In this document: piece after piece, positions 1 to 7,201 of the stretch
How positions within the stretch are numbered: position 1 is the stretch's first letter
Layout of the letters: each line of letters begins with the position of its first letter
From: Acidobacteriota bacterium
GTDB taxonomy: Bacteria; Acidobacteriota; Blastocatellia; Pyrinomonadales; Pyrinomonadaceae
Reading direction: 5' to 3'
Assembly (NCBI GenBank): GCA_003222835.1
Contig: QHXE01000140.1
Span: forward strand, 1 to 14,434
Length of the DNA stretch: 14,434 nt
Made by a program: the position numbers and the translations under genes
The notes under the pieces: generated by a model
Database searches by the model: none
What the model was told of the DNA's origin: nothing
What the model saw: only the letters and a program-made list of their open reading frames with translations

Positions 1-246
1 GCGACATTTGCCGAAAACCAACGAAAAGCCGACGAGCGGCAAACTAAGACCGACGAACAAATCGCGCGTAACGCCGAACAAATTGCTCGCAACACCGAAG
101 GTATTACCGCCCTTTTGGCTTTGGCAGAGATGCATGAGCAGGAGATTACGAGGACGAACAGGGAGATGGCCTCGAGCTTCAAAGAAACCGATGAGCGAAT
201 AAACGCACTTGTTAATGTCGTCGAACGATACATAACAAAGAGTTAA
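1..246 (+). CDS. C-terminus of a coiled-coil hypothetical protein (5' end outside window)
   Basis: Reading frame 1 is open from the first base to TAA at 244-246, giving 81 residues of a protein whose start lies upstream. The sequence is strongly hydrophilic and helical, rich in E, Q, R, K, N and A, with heptad-like spacing. It includes a visible seven-residue repeat (EQIARNA, then EQIARNT, then EGITALL) encoded by two near-identical 21-base units at 55-75 and 76-96. No catalytic motif, signal peptide or membrane segment is seen, so a coiled-coil structural or scaffold role is the most that can be inferred. It ends 8 bases before nuoG, so the two are probably co-transcribed. In many nuo operons nuoF would sit here. 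I cannot name a family. Confidence 0.7.
   Translation, partial: ATFAENQRKADERQTKTDEQIARNAEQIARNTEGITALLALAEMHEQEITRTNREMASSFKETDERINALVNVVERYITKS
55..96 (+). repeat. tandem 21-base repeat inside the coiled-coil gene
   Basis: Two adjacent 21-base units (55-75 and 76-96) encode EQIARNA and EQIARNT. They differ mostly at third codon positions, so this is an old heptad duplication maintained at the protein level. A third, degenerate unit (EGITALL) follows. Confidence 0.6.
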
Positions 247-254
247 CAGATTCC

Positions 255-2498
255 ATGTCAACTGAGCTAATCAAAGTAACCATCAACGAAAAAGATTTTC
301 ACGTGCCGAAAGGCTCGCGTCTGATCGATGTGTGTCGCGAGAACAGTTTCGACATCCCTTCATTCTGCTATTACGCGGATCTTGCTCTGCAAGCTTCGTG
401 TCGCATGTGTGTGGTTCGGATCGAGAAGATGCCGAAACTGCAAACTTCCTGCACGATCATCTGCACTGATGGCATGGTGGTGACCACCCAGAGCGAAGAG
501 ATTGAAAAGGCGCAGCGATCTATGCTCGAGTTTCTGCTGGCGAATCATCCGCTTGATTGTCCCGTGTGCGATCGCGGCGGCGAGTGCGAGTTGCAGGAAG
601 TGACATTTGATTGGGGCAATCTCGAAGAGCGATTCATCGAACGCAAGAACGCGCAGCCGGAAAAATATCTTTCGCCGATGGTCGCGAACGATCCTCAGCG
701 CTGCATTCTATGCAAACGCTGCACCCGCGTCTGCGACGAATGGATGGGCGAAGATGCGATCGAAGCCGGAAATCGTGGCTCGAACACGGTAATCGGAACT
801 TACGGAGGCTGGTTGAATTGCTCCGAGTGCGGCAACTGTATTGAAGTTTGCCCTACCGGAACTTTGTTGGATGGAACTTATCGTCATCAGGCGCGGCCGT
901 GGGAATTAACGCAGACGATGTCGCTTGGTTCGCGAGGCGACGAGTTGATGCGCATCGTCGCGCGCGACCGTTACGTGAACGGATTGAACGGAGAGTTTCT
1001 CTGCATCAAAGGCCGCTTTGGGCATCCGTTCGTCAATCACGAAAAGCGCCTTCGCACGCCCCTGATTCGTTATCAGAAAGGCGGCAAGCTGATCCCTGCG
1101 GCCTGGGACGAAGCGATTCGCTTCGCCGCGCAGAGGCTTGACGCAATCGCCGAAGCGAACGGCCGCGATGCGATTGCCGTCATTGGCAGTCCGCGCCTCA
1201 CCAACGAAGCGCTTTACTCTCTGAAGAAATTCGCGACTGAGGTTGTCGGCACAGAGAACTACGCGATTGCGGACGCCTTCAGTCTGACTGCATTCTTCGA
1301 CAATCTTGGCGGACCTCTGGCGACGCATCGCGACATTCGTCATGCGAAGACGATTGTCCTGATTGGCGGTGAGCCGGAAGAGTTGCAGCCGCTGACCGGA
1401 AAGCAGATTCGCCAGGCGGTGCGCAACGGCGGGGCGAAGTTCATCTTAATCAACCGCGTCCGCATCCGCCTGCGCGAGCAGGCTTCGCAGTTTATCCACA
1501 TCCGTCCGGGAACCGAAGATGGCGCGGTGCTCGCGCTCTTTAGTGCCGATGACGACTCGCTCGCGGCTCAAAAGCTGGGCATCGATGCAAGCGAACTCGA
1601 AACTGCACGCGAGACAATCAATGAGACACAGGGAGATGTCGTAATCATGTTTGGCGCTGAGTTGAGCCCCGAGGCCCAAGCGGTCGTCGCGCAACTGCCT
1701 TACGTTTTTGCCGGCGAAGGCCGTCGGTTATTGCTGCATCCTCTGCCACTTTTCAATAACAGCGTCGGCGCGCACGACATTGCGGGCAGTGACAAAAGCG
1801 TGATTGATTTGCTGGACGGCGCCGGCGAGTCGATTCGAGTAATGTATGTCGCCGGAAGTTTTCTGCCCGCACATCTGCGAGAGCTCGAGGCGGCGCGAGA
1901 CAAAGTCGATCTGCTTATCGTACAGGAACTCTTCGAGACGGAGACCGTCGCGTTAGCCGATGTCGTCTTCCCCGCCGCTTCATTCGCGGAGGTTGACGGT
2001 ACATTCACTAACAATGACGGCTTTGTCCAACGCGTTCGCAAATCGATCGAGCCGGTACATCAATCAAGAGCGGACTGGACGATTACGGCGCGACTGGCAA
2101 AAGAGTTGGGAGTTGATTTCGGATTCGAGATGTCGGCGAGCGCCGTGTTCCGTGAAATTAGCGAAAGAGTTCCAGCTTATGCGAATCTTCGATATCCGCT
2201 GCTGAAAGACGAGAGCACGCCGGTGCAGGTGAAGCATGCGATTGCGCCGCAGCGCGATCTTTCAAATGAGATCGCGGTGATTCGCCGCGCTGTTGAGGGC
2301 ATGAATGAGAGCCGCGAGCCAATTGAGGAAACGCCGTTGGTCGGACACGAACTGTTCAGGTTAGGCACGCTGACCGACAAAGTGCCGCAGTTTCATCTGC
2401 TGGCGGCGGGTAATCCAAAACCGGAGACGTTTCGGATTTCGCCGTTATACCAGATAACTGTTGATGAGAGTTTGAAACGTGAACCAGCGGCTGCATGA
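255..2498 (+). CDS. nuoG: NADH-quinone oxidoreductase subunit G, lacking the N7 cysteine motif
   Basis: NuoG is the large iron-sulfur subunit of the complex I peripheral arm; it relays electrons from NADH toward quinone. The 747-residue product has an N-terminal 2Fe-2S ferredoxin domain (N1b ligands C38, C49, C52, C66). Next come the H98/C102/C105/C111 motif of N5 and a CxxCxxCxxxC motif at C150-C160. A second CxxCxxCxxxC follows at C189-C199, where C199 matches the fourth N4 ligand. From about residue 250 there is a molybdopterin-oxidoreductase-like domain without a visible cofactor site. The CxxCxxxC normally found just after the RPWEL stretch (residues 214-218) is missing: the chain goes straight from TQT to MSLGSRGDE. 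Only C250 of the N7 set remains. The ATG at 255 starts the conserved domain; no strong Shine-Dalgarno precedes it. Family assignment is secure; the gap is inferred from memory of homologues. Confidence 0.95.
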   Translation: MSTELIKVTINEKDFHVPKGSRLIDVCRENSFDIPSFCYYADLALQASCRMCVVRIEKMPKLQTSCTIICTDGMVVTTQSEEIEKAQRSMLEFLLANHPLDCPVCDRGGECELQEVTFDWGNLEERFIERKNAQPEKYLSPMVANDPQRCILCKRCTRVCDEWMGEDAIEAGNRGSNTVIGTYGGWLNCSECGNCIEVCPTGTLLDGTYRHQARPWELTQTMSLGSRGDELMRIVARDRYVNGLNGEFLCIKGRFGHPFVNHEKRLRTPLIRYQKGGKLIPAAWDEAIRFAAQRLDAIAEANGRDAIAVIGSPRLTNEALYSLKKFATEVVGTENYAIADAFSLTAFFDNLGGPLATHRDIRHAKTIVLIGGEPEELQPLTGKQIRQAVRNGGAKFILINRVRIRLREQASQFIHIRPGTEDGAVLALFSADDDSLAAQKLGIDASELETARETINETQGDVVIMFGAELSPEAQAVVAQLPYVFAGEGRRLLLHPLPLFNNSVGAHDIAGSDKSVIDLLDGAGESIRVMYVAGSFLPAHLRELEAARDKVDLLIVQELFETETVALADVVFPAASFAEVDGTFTNNDGFVQRVRKSIEPVHQSRADWTITARLAKELGVDFGFEMSASAVFREISERVPAYANLRYPLLKDESTPVQVKHAIAPQRDLSNEIAVIRRAVEGMNESREPIEETPLVGHELFRLGTLTDKVPQFHLLAAGNPKPETFRISPLYQITVDESLKREPAAA

Positions 2499-2683
2499 GA
2501 TTGAAGTGTACGCCGGAAACGGGTGATCTCGTTTTGTCTTATTCACACCCTGCTTTAGCTGGGTGCCATTAGGAGGAGTTCACTTATCAACCGTTTCAAA
2601 GGTTTCCCGTGCGAAAGGAAACCGTTGAAAGGGTTCAGCGGTTAACTACCTTTGTCCGGTCGCCCAGCTAAAGCTGGGTGTGA
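2499..2683. other. nuoG-nuoH intergenic region filled by a nested palindrome
   Basis: These 185 bases contain no convincing gene. About 145 of them are the nested inverted-repeat element described separately. A 25-codon frame overlapping the nuoG stop (from ATG at 2495) reads into the left arm, but it shows no protein-like features. Confidence 0.6.
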
Positions 2684-2684
2684 A
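2542..2684. repeat. nested palindromic element A (nuoG/nuoH)
   Basis: Outer arms of 24 bases (2542-2565 and 2661-2684) are reverse complements at 22 of 24 positions. Each arm is itself nearly palindromic around a CCCAGCT-AA-AGCTGGG core. Inside lies a second inverted repeat, 2589-2607 with 2617-2635, matching at 17 of 19 positions. The last base of the right arm is the A of the nuoH start codon. A perfect AGGAGGAG at 2571-2578 sits in the spacer but has no start codon at a useful distance. The folded RNA would be a long branched hairpin masking the nuoH start. Confidence 0.75.
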
Positions 2685-3690
2685 TGCTAAAACATCTCAT
2701 CTTGGTGCTCGTCGGCATCATCATCGCCTTCACCGTAGTGATGACGATGGTCGCTTACACCGTGCTGGCTGAGCGCCGTGTGCTGGGGTTTATTCAAGGC
2801 CGCCTCGGACCAAATCGAGTCGGTCCTCAGGGACTCTTGCAACCGCTCGCCGATCTACTCAAGTTCATCTTTAAGGAAGACATAGTTCCCGATAAATCAA
2901 CGCGGTTCGTCTATTTTCTGGCGCCGGTGATCGCCACCACCGCGGCCTTGATGACGATTGTCGTCTATCCCTTTGGTCCGGAGATTCGTCTGCCTCTTCT
3001 CGGCACGGTCCAGCTAGTTGTCGCCCGATTCGACGTCGCACTGCTGTACGTGCTTGGAATCACTTCGATTGGCGTTTACGGAATCGCGCTCGCCGGCTGG
3101 TCGTCGAACAACAAATACAGTTTGATGGGCGGGCTACGTTCTGCGGCGCAGATGATTTCGTATGAACTCGCGCTGGGACTCGCACTGATTGGTGTGATTC
3201 TACAATCCGGCACGCTCGATCTTTATCGCATTGTCGAGCTGCAAAGCGGGCACTTGGGCGTGACCGGTTGGAACCTGATTTGGGTGCAACCGCTCGGCTT
3301 TCTGGTTTACTTGATCGCAGCCATTGCGGAAACGAACCGCGTGCCCTTCGATCTTCCTGAAGCGGAAACAGAACTCGTGGCCGGATTTCACACTGAATAC
3401 AGCGCCATGAAGTTTGCGCTGTTCTTCCTGGCAATGGCCCATTTGTACATCAGTTGCCGTGGCTGGGTATCTTTTATTTCCTCGGAAAAGTGATCCTGTT
3501 TCTCTTTCTCTATATTTGGCTGCGGGGCACTCTGCCGCGCTTTCGTTTCGATCAGTTGATGGCGTTTGGTTGGAAATATTTGGTGCCGGCGGCGATTATC
3601 AACATCGTGCTGACGGCGACTCTGCAGTGGTTGCCGGTGTTTGATTACGTGAGCAAGTTTCTAAAAACGACCGCTGGATTTTGGGGATAG
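2684..3690 (+). pseudogene. nuoH: nuoH, complex I subunit H, broken by a frameshifting internal deletion
   Basis: NuoH (ND1 family) is the membrane subunit joining the peripheral arm to the proton-pumping arm and helping form the quinone chamber. From ATG 2684 the frame reads a normal NuoH through ERRVLGFIQGRLGPNRVGPQG (residues 30-50) and the signature [20 protein letters not shown] (221-240) to A250. Homologues then continue EYANM and another membrane helix. Here the frame runs into unrelated residues and stops at 3493. Sense resumes in the third frame at [19 protein letters not shown] from 3436 and runs to TAG 3688-3690. About 20 residues, a 3n+1 base deletion, appear to be missing near 3434. 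Both halves look conserved, so sequence error is as likely as real decay. Known from the family: both flanks; inferred: the missing segment. Confidence 0.85.
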
Positions 3691-3714
3691 AAGCGCGAGG
3701 CAACGACCTGAAGG

Positions 3715-3764
3715 TTGAACTCTGAACTCTGGTTGCGAGTGTTGAGAGTTCAAGCTTTAGCTTG
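3715..3764. repeat. palindromic element B (nuoH/nuoJ)
   Basis: TTGAACTCT (3715-3723) is a perfect reverse complement of AGAGTTCAA (3745-3753). A second copy, TGAACTCT (3723-3730), can pair with the same right arm. Immediately after lies the perfect 6-bp hairpin CAAGCT-TT-AGCTTG (3751-3764). This fills the space where nuoI would normally be; the 91-base gap is far too short for it. Confidence 0.6.
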
Positions 3765-3781
3765 GTTTGTTCTGCAAGAGA

Positions 3782-4441
3782 ATGGTGGCTCTACTTTTTA
3801 TTTTGTTCGCTGGTTTGGCGGTCGGGTGTGCAATCTCTATGGTCGCGCAGCGCAATCCGCTTTACAGCGCGATTTCGCTGATTGGCGTCTTCATTTCGCT
3901 GGCTTGTTTGTACGTGACGCTGGCGGCGCCGTTCATCGCCGCCGTCCAGGTAATTGTTTATGCGGGCGCGATCATGGTGCTGGTGGTGTTCGTGATCATG
4001 TTGCTAAACGTTGAAGCGGAAGAGCGGCCGATGCGTCTGCGCTCCTTGATTCCAATCGCTGTTGGGCTGGCGGCGGTCCTTTTTGCGGAGGCCGTTTTCA
4101 TAATCTTCTTCGTTCACGCATCGCCGTCGACGCCGACCGACAATATTTCTAATGTTGGTTTGACGGCATCGATCGGCGCCGGGCTGTTTACCAGCTATCT
4201 TTTGCCATTCGAGATCACGTCGGTGCTTTTATTGATGGCGATCGTCGGCGCGATGACTTTGGCGCGGCGCGGCGGCTTGCTGCCACCCGGCGCGGGCATC
4301 GTGCCTGGGGATCAGGTTTTCTCAAAGGAGTTGTTGGACCGCCGCGACATCGGCGACCTGAGCGCCGTCGAGGCGCATTCGACGGAGGAAGCGGCGCGTT
4401 TGCTCGGTGTCGAAGAGCATCCCGCTCACGACGATGAATGA
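3782..4441 (+). CDS. nuoJ: NADH-quinone oxidoreductase subunit J
   Basis: NuoJ (ND6 family) is a small membrane subunit of complex I that sits next to NuoH and NuoK and takes part in the proton channel. The product is 219 residues from ATG 3782, which follows AAGAG and directly begins the first helix (MVALLFILFAG). A TTG 15 bases upstream is a less likely start. The signature QVIVYAGAIMVLVVFVIM lies near residues 56-73, followed by LLN. A further helix pair follows, and the last membrane segment carries the typical SYLLPFEITSVLLLMAIVGA. The roughly 45-residue C-terminal tail is hydrophilic and acidic, longer than the bare helical core. The gene looks intact, with five predicted helices. It is followed after 114 bases by nuoK. 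Confidence 0.95.
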   Translation: MVALLFILFAGLAVGCAISMVAQRNPLYSAISLIGVFISLACLYVTLAAPFIAAVQVIVYAGAIMVLVVFVIMLLNVEAEERPMRLRSLIPIAVGLAAVLFAEAVFIIFFVHASPSTPTDNISNVGLTASIGAGLFTSYLLPFEITSVLLLMAIVGAMTLARRGGLLPPGAGIVPGDQVFSKELLDRRDIGDLSAVEAHSTEEAARLLGVEEHPAHDDE

Positions 4442-4450
4442 GGAAGAGTT

Positions 4451-4550
4451 CTTTGTACTTGGTGCTTTGTTCTTGGATGTATCGATGAAAAGCTCTACTA
4501 CCGATAAAGAAATCAAAGCACAAAGTACCAAGCACGAAGCACAAAACACG
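4451..4550. repeat. palindromic element C (nuoJ/nuoK)
   Basis: Arms 4451-4469 and 4521-4539 are reverse complements at 16 of 19 positions. The right side continues to 4550 as CACGAAGCACAAAACACG, purine runs separated by CAC. It nearly fills the nuoJ-nuoK gap and ends 5 bases before the nuoK ATG, leaving no obvious Shine-Dalgarno. Most of the 51-base centre is unpaired by eye. Confidence 0.7.
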
Positions 4551-4555
4551 TTTTT

Positions 4556-4861
4556 ATGATTCCCCAGCTATCATGGTATCTGGCGCTTTCGGCCGTGCTG
4601 TTCACGATCGGCGCAGTCGGTGTGCTGATCAAGCGCAACGTGATCTCGATGTTCATGTGCATCGAGCTGATGCTGAACGCCGTTAACCTGACTTTCGTCG
4701 CGTTCTCGAGTTTCTTCCGCGATGTCTCGGGCCAGTTGTTCGTCTTTATCGTGATGACGGTCGCGGCGGCGGAAGCAGCCGTCGGCTTAGGAATCATCAT
4801 CGCCATCTTTCGCAATCGCGAATCTCTGGATGTCGATGATGCGAGCGTTTTGAAGTTTTAA
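4556..4861 (+). CDS. nuoK: NADH-quinone oxidoreductase subunit K
   Basis: NuoK (ND4L family, MrpC-like) is a three-helix membrane subunit of complex I. The product is 101 residues, the usual length. It has the family's two conserved membrane glutamates: E37 in [15 protein letters not shown] and E73 in [19 protein letters not shown], equivalent to E36 and E72 of Escherichia coli, which are needed for proton transfer. ATG 4556 begins [16 protein letters not shown], the expected N-terminus. The upstream T-run and palindrome give no clear ribosome site, so translation may be coupled or weak. No damage is seen. The stop codon at 4859-4861 abuts palindromic element D. Confidence 0.96.
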   Translation: MIPQLSWYLALSAVLFTIGAVGVLIKRNVISMFMCIELMLNAVNLTFVAFSSFFRDVSGQLFVFIVMTVAAAEAAVGLGIIIAIFRNRESLDVDDASVLKF

Positions 4862-4935
4862 CTGGGAGCGCGGGCGTCCCGCCCGCAGTGAGCGCGAGCG
4901 AAAATGAGATGCGGACGAAACGTCCGCGCTCCCAG
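4862..4935. repeat. cloverleaf-like palindromic element D (nuoK/nuoL)
   Basis: A perfect 12-bp outer stem (CTGGGAGCGCGG 4862-4873 with CCGCGCTCCCAG 4924-4935) encloses two hairpins. One is GCGGGC-gtccc-GCCCGC (4870-4886). The other is a perfect 7-bp stem with AAA loop, GCGGACG-AAA-CGTCCGC (4911-4927). The hairpins overlap the inner end of the outer stem, so alternative folds compete. It is GC-rich, starts directly after the nuoK stop and ends 12 bases before nuoL. It has no T-run, so it is not a classical terminator. Confidence 0.8.
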
Positions 4936-4947
4936 CAGAAGAGGTTA

Positions 4948-7129
4948 ATGCAAAGCAGTCTTCTCAGTTTAATTATCTTCGCTCCACTTCTCGGCGCGGC
5001 GATGAATCGTCGGCTGCGCATCGGTTGGCATATCGACAATCATCGCTTTCTATCTCGCCTTCAAATCAGATGGCGCGCTGCGGACGATGCAGCCCATCAT
5101 GGATCACTTATGGACGTGGATTCAGGTTGGGACGTTCCGCGCCGACTTCGGATTGGCCATGGATCGTCTGAGCGGCATCTACGCGCTGTTCGTTACCTTC
5201 ATCGGTCTTTTGATTCACATTTTCGCGACCGGCTACATGCGCGGCGACGATGGCTACTATCGCTTCTTCGCCTACCTGAATCTGTTCATGTTCGCGATGC
5301 TGACCCTGGTGCTGGCGGACAACTTTCTGCTGATGTTCGTCGGTTGGGAAGGCGTCGGGCTTTGTTCTTATCTGCTGATTGGTTATTACCTCGATCGCGC
5401 TGAAGCTGCGCCGGCCGCGAAAAAAGCATTTATTGCTAACCGGGTCGGCGACTGGGGTTTTGTGCTGGGCATCATGCTGGTGTTCTTTTTTACTTCAGCG
5501 CTCGGCAAAGCATCGATCAGTTTCTTTGATAAGCCGGCATCTGGTGTAGCCAGCGCCTTGAACACCATCGCCGCGATCCCGTCGGCCGATCCGTTTTCCT
5601 GGCACACGATCTTTGCCGGAGGCATGACCTCGATAGCAGTTCTGCTTTTCATCGGCGCCACGGGCAAGAGCGCGCAGATTCCCTTATTTGTTTGGCTGCC
5701 CGACGCGATGGCCGGCCCGACACCGGTTTCAGCATTGATTCATGCCGCGACGATGGTGACGGCGGGAGTTTATATGGTTGTGCGTTGCTCGGCGATTTTC
5801 ACGCATGCTCCGACAGCGATGTTCATCATGGCGATCATCGGCGCCGCAACTGCCCTGTTCGCGGCCACGATTGGCATCGCGCAGAACGACATCAAGAAAG
5901 TCCTCGCCTACTCGACCATCTCGCAGCTCGGCTACATGTTTCTCGCCTGCGGAGTTGGAGCCTTCGTGGCTGCGGTCTTCCATGTCGTGATGCATGCATT
6001 CTTCAAGGCCCAACTTTTCCTCGGTTCGGGGTCGGTAATCATCGGCACTCATCACGAGCAAGACATGCGCCGTATGGGCGGACTACGAAAGTACATGCCA
6101 ATCACCTGGCTGACGATGTGCGCGGGCTGGCTGGCGATTTGCGGTGTGCCGATCTTCGCGGGATTCTTTTCCAAGGACCAGATTCTCTGGAAGACCTGGG
6201 TGGCCGGACAATTCAATCTGCCGGCTGGTTTTGGCAAAGCGCTCTGGTTCATCGGATTAGTGACGGCGCTGCTGACTGCGGTTTACATGACTCGTTTGAT
6301 GGTCATGACCTTTTGGGGCAGCGAACGCTTTCGCGACCAACATGTAGGGCAAACTGTTAGTTTGCATCACAACGAACACGAGACTAACGGATTGCAAATT
6401 GACAATTTGCGCCACTCGCACGAACCGCGCGAGTCGCCGTTGTCGATGACGGTGCCGTTGGTTGTGTTGGCTGTGCTTTCAACGATCGGCGGGTTAGTTG
6501 GTGTTCCCTACGCTATCAGCTCCCTCACTGGCGGCCATCCCGAGAATTATTTTGAAAGGACCCTGTCGCCAATCATTAGTGCTGTACCGGCTAATGAAAC
6601 TGCCGAGCGCGGCGCCCAGAGCGAACCGATATGGTTATCGCCGAAACCAGAGCCGATCGATGGCCGTCCGGCAGTTGCGCCCGTCGGCGAGGCTCCGAAT
6701 TCGGCAACCGGCGCCGAAACACCGAGCCCGCGAGAGATCTCACAAGAACGCATCTTTGCGCTTATTTCGATCGCGATTGCCTTTGTCGGTATAGGAATTG
6801 GTTGGTTCATGTTTCAGACTCAGCCGCTGCGTCGTATGCCGAGCTTGTTGGAGCACAAATACTACGTTGACGAAATCTACGACGCGGCGATCATCAATCC
6901 AATTCATGTGACGTCGCGCGAAGGTTTGTGGAAGATTTTTGATCTTGGAGTAATCGATGGCTTGATTCACAGTTTAGGAAGAACGGTGGTCAACTTTGGC
7001 CGGACACTCCGTTATATGCAGATTGGTTTCGCGCGCGGGTATGCGGCGATCATTTTGGCCGGTGCGATAATCATTATAGGTTACTTCGCGTACAACGGCG
7101 CGCACGTGCTGAGGTTCTTGATGAGATAA
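4948..7129 (+). pseudogene. nuoL: nuoL, complex I subunit L, frameshifted near its 5' end
   Basis: NuoL (ND5 family) is the distal antiporter-like proton pump, with a long lateral helix at its C-terminus. ATG 4948, preceded by GAAGAGG, reads the proper N-terminus MQSSLLSLIIFAPLLGAAMN and then leaves frame near 5008. The correct sequence resumes in another frame at VGCASVGISTIIAFYLAFKS (from 5009) and runs unbroken to TAA 7129. The first ATG of that frame is 5087. It contains GWEGVGLCSYLL (pump glutamate), TGKSAQIPLFVWLPDAMAGP (pump lysine) and the C-terminal helices. About 10-20 residues, a 3n+2 base deletion, seem lost in the loop after helix 1. A hydrophilic loop carries in-frame palindromes (element E), and another near 6560-6740 is rich in P, E and A. 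Frameshift by sequencing error and real mutation cannot be told apart here. Confidence 0.88.
6349..6410. repeat. paired in-frame hairpins inside nuoL (element E)
   Basis: Two perfect 7-bp hairpins lie in the nuoL reading frame: GCAAACT-gtt-AGTTTGC (6349-6365) and GCAAATT-gac-AATTTGC (6394-6410). They share GCAAA...TTTGC ends and are 28 bases apart. They are translated as part of VGQTVSLHHNEHETNGLQID and the residues just after it, in a loop between membrane segments. Homologues I recall have a shorter His/Glu-rich linker there. This resembles a small palindromic element inserted and kept in frame. Confidence 0.6.
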
Positions 7130-7130
7130 T

Positions 7131-7188
7131 TCTCTGTGCCCTCTGGGGTAAATCCTTCGGACGTATTTCACCACGGAGGACACAGAGG
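7131..7188. repeat. palindromic element F (nuoL/nuoM)
   Basis: Arms 7131-7153 and 7166-7188 are reverse complements at 17 of 23 positions, with a 12-base loop. The right arm reads CCACGGAGGACACAGAGG, the CAC-plus-purine style also seen in elements C, G and H. The right arm ends 13 bases before the nuoM start and supplies AGAGG, a possible ribosome site for a four-codon frame just upstream of nuoM. Confidence 0.7.
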
Positions 7189-7201
7189 AATGCTGCGGTA
7201 A

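Noticed and set aside
906..1343. 145-codon open frame on the - strand inside nuoG
   Set aside because: Lies wholly opposite a clear nuoG coding frame and its translation shows no protein-like signatures.
2495..2572. Small gene overlapping the nuoG stop (ATGA)
   Set aside because: Only 25 codons, half of it reading through the palindrome arm, with no recognisable protein features.
2571..2578. AGGAGGAG as a ribosome binding site
   Set aside because: No start codon at a workable distance opens a credible frame; the nuoH start is over 100 bases away.
4862..4935. Possible tRNA gene because of the cloverleaf shape
   Set aside because: It lacks the GTTCGANTC T-loop sequence, a seven-base anticodon loop and tRNA-like arm lengths.
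4862..4935. Rho-independent terminator after nuoK
   Set aside because: There is no T-run after the stem, and nuoL follows immediately in what must be the same operon.
5692..6360. 222-codon + strand frame within nuoL
   Set aside because: An alternate-frame shadow of nuoL: the overlapped nuoL frame has strong family motifs, and this one has an odd composition rich in R, H and D.
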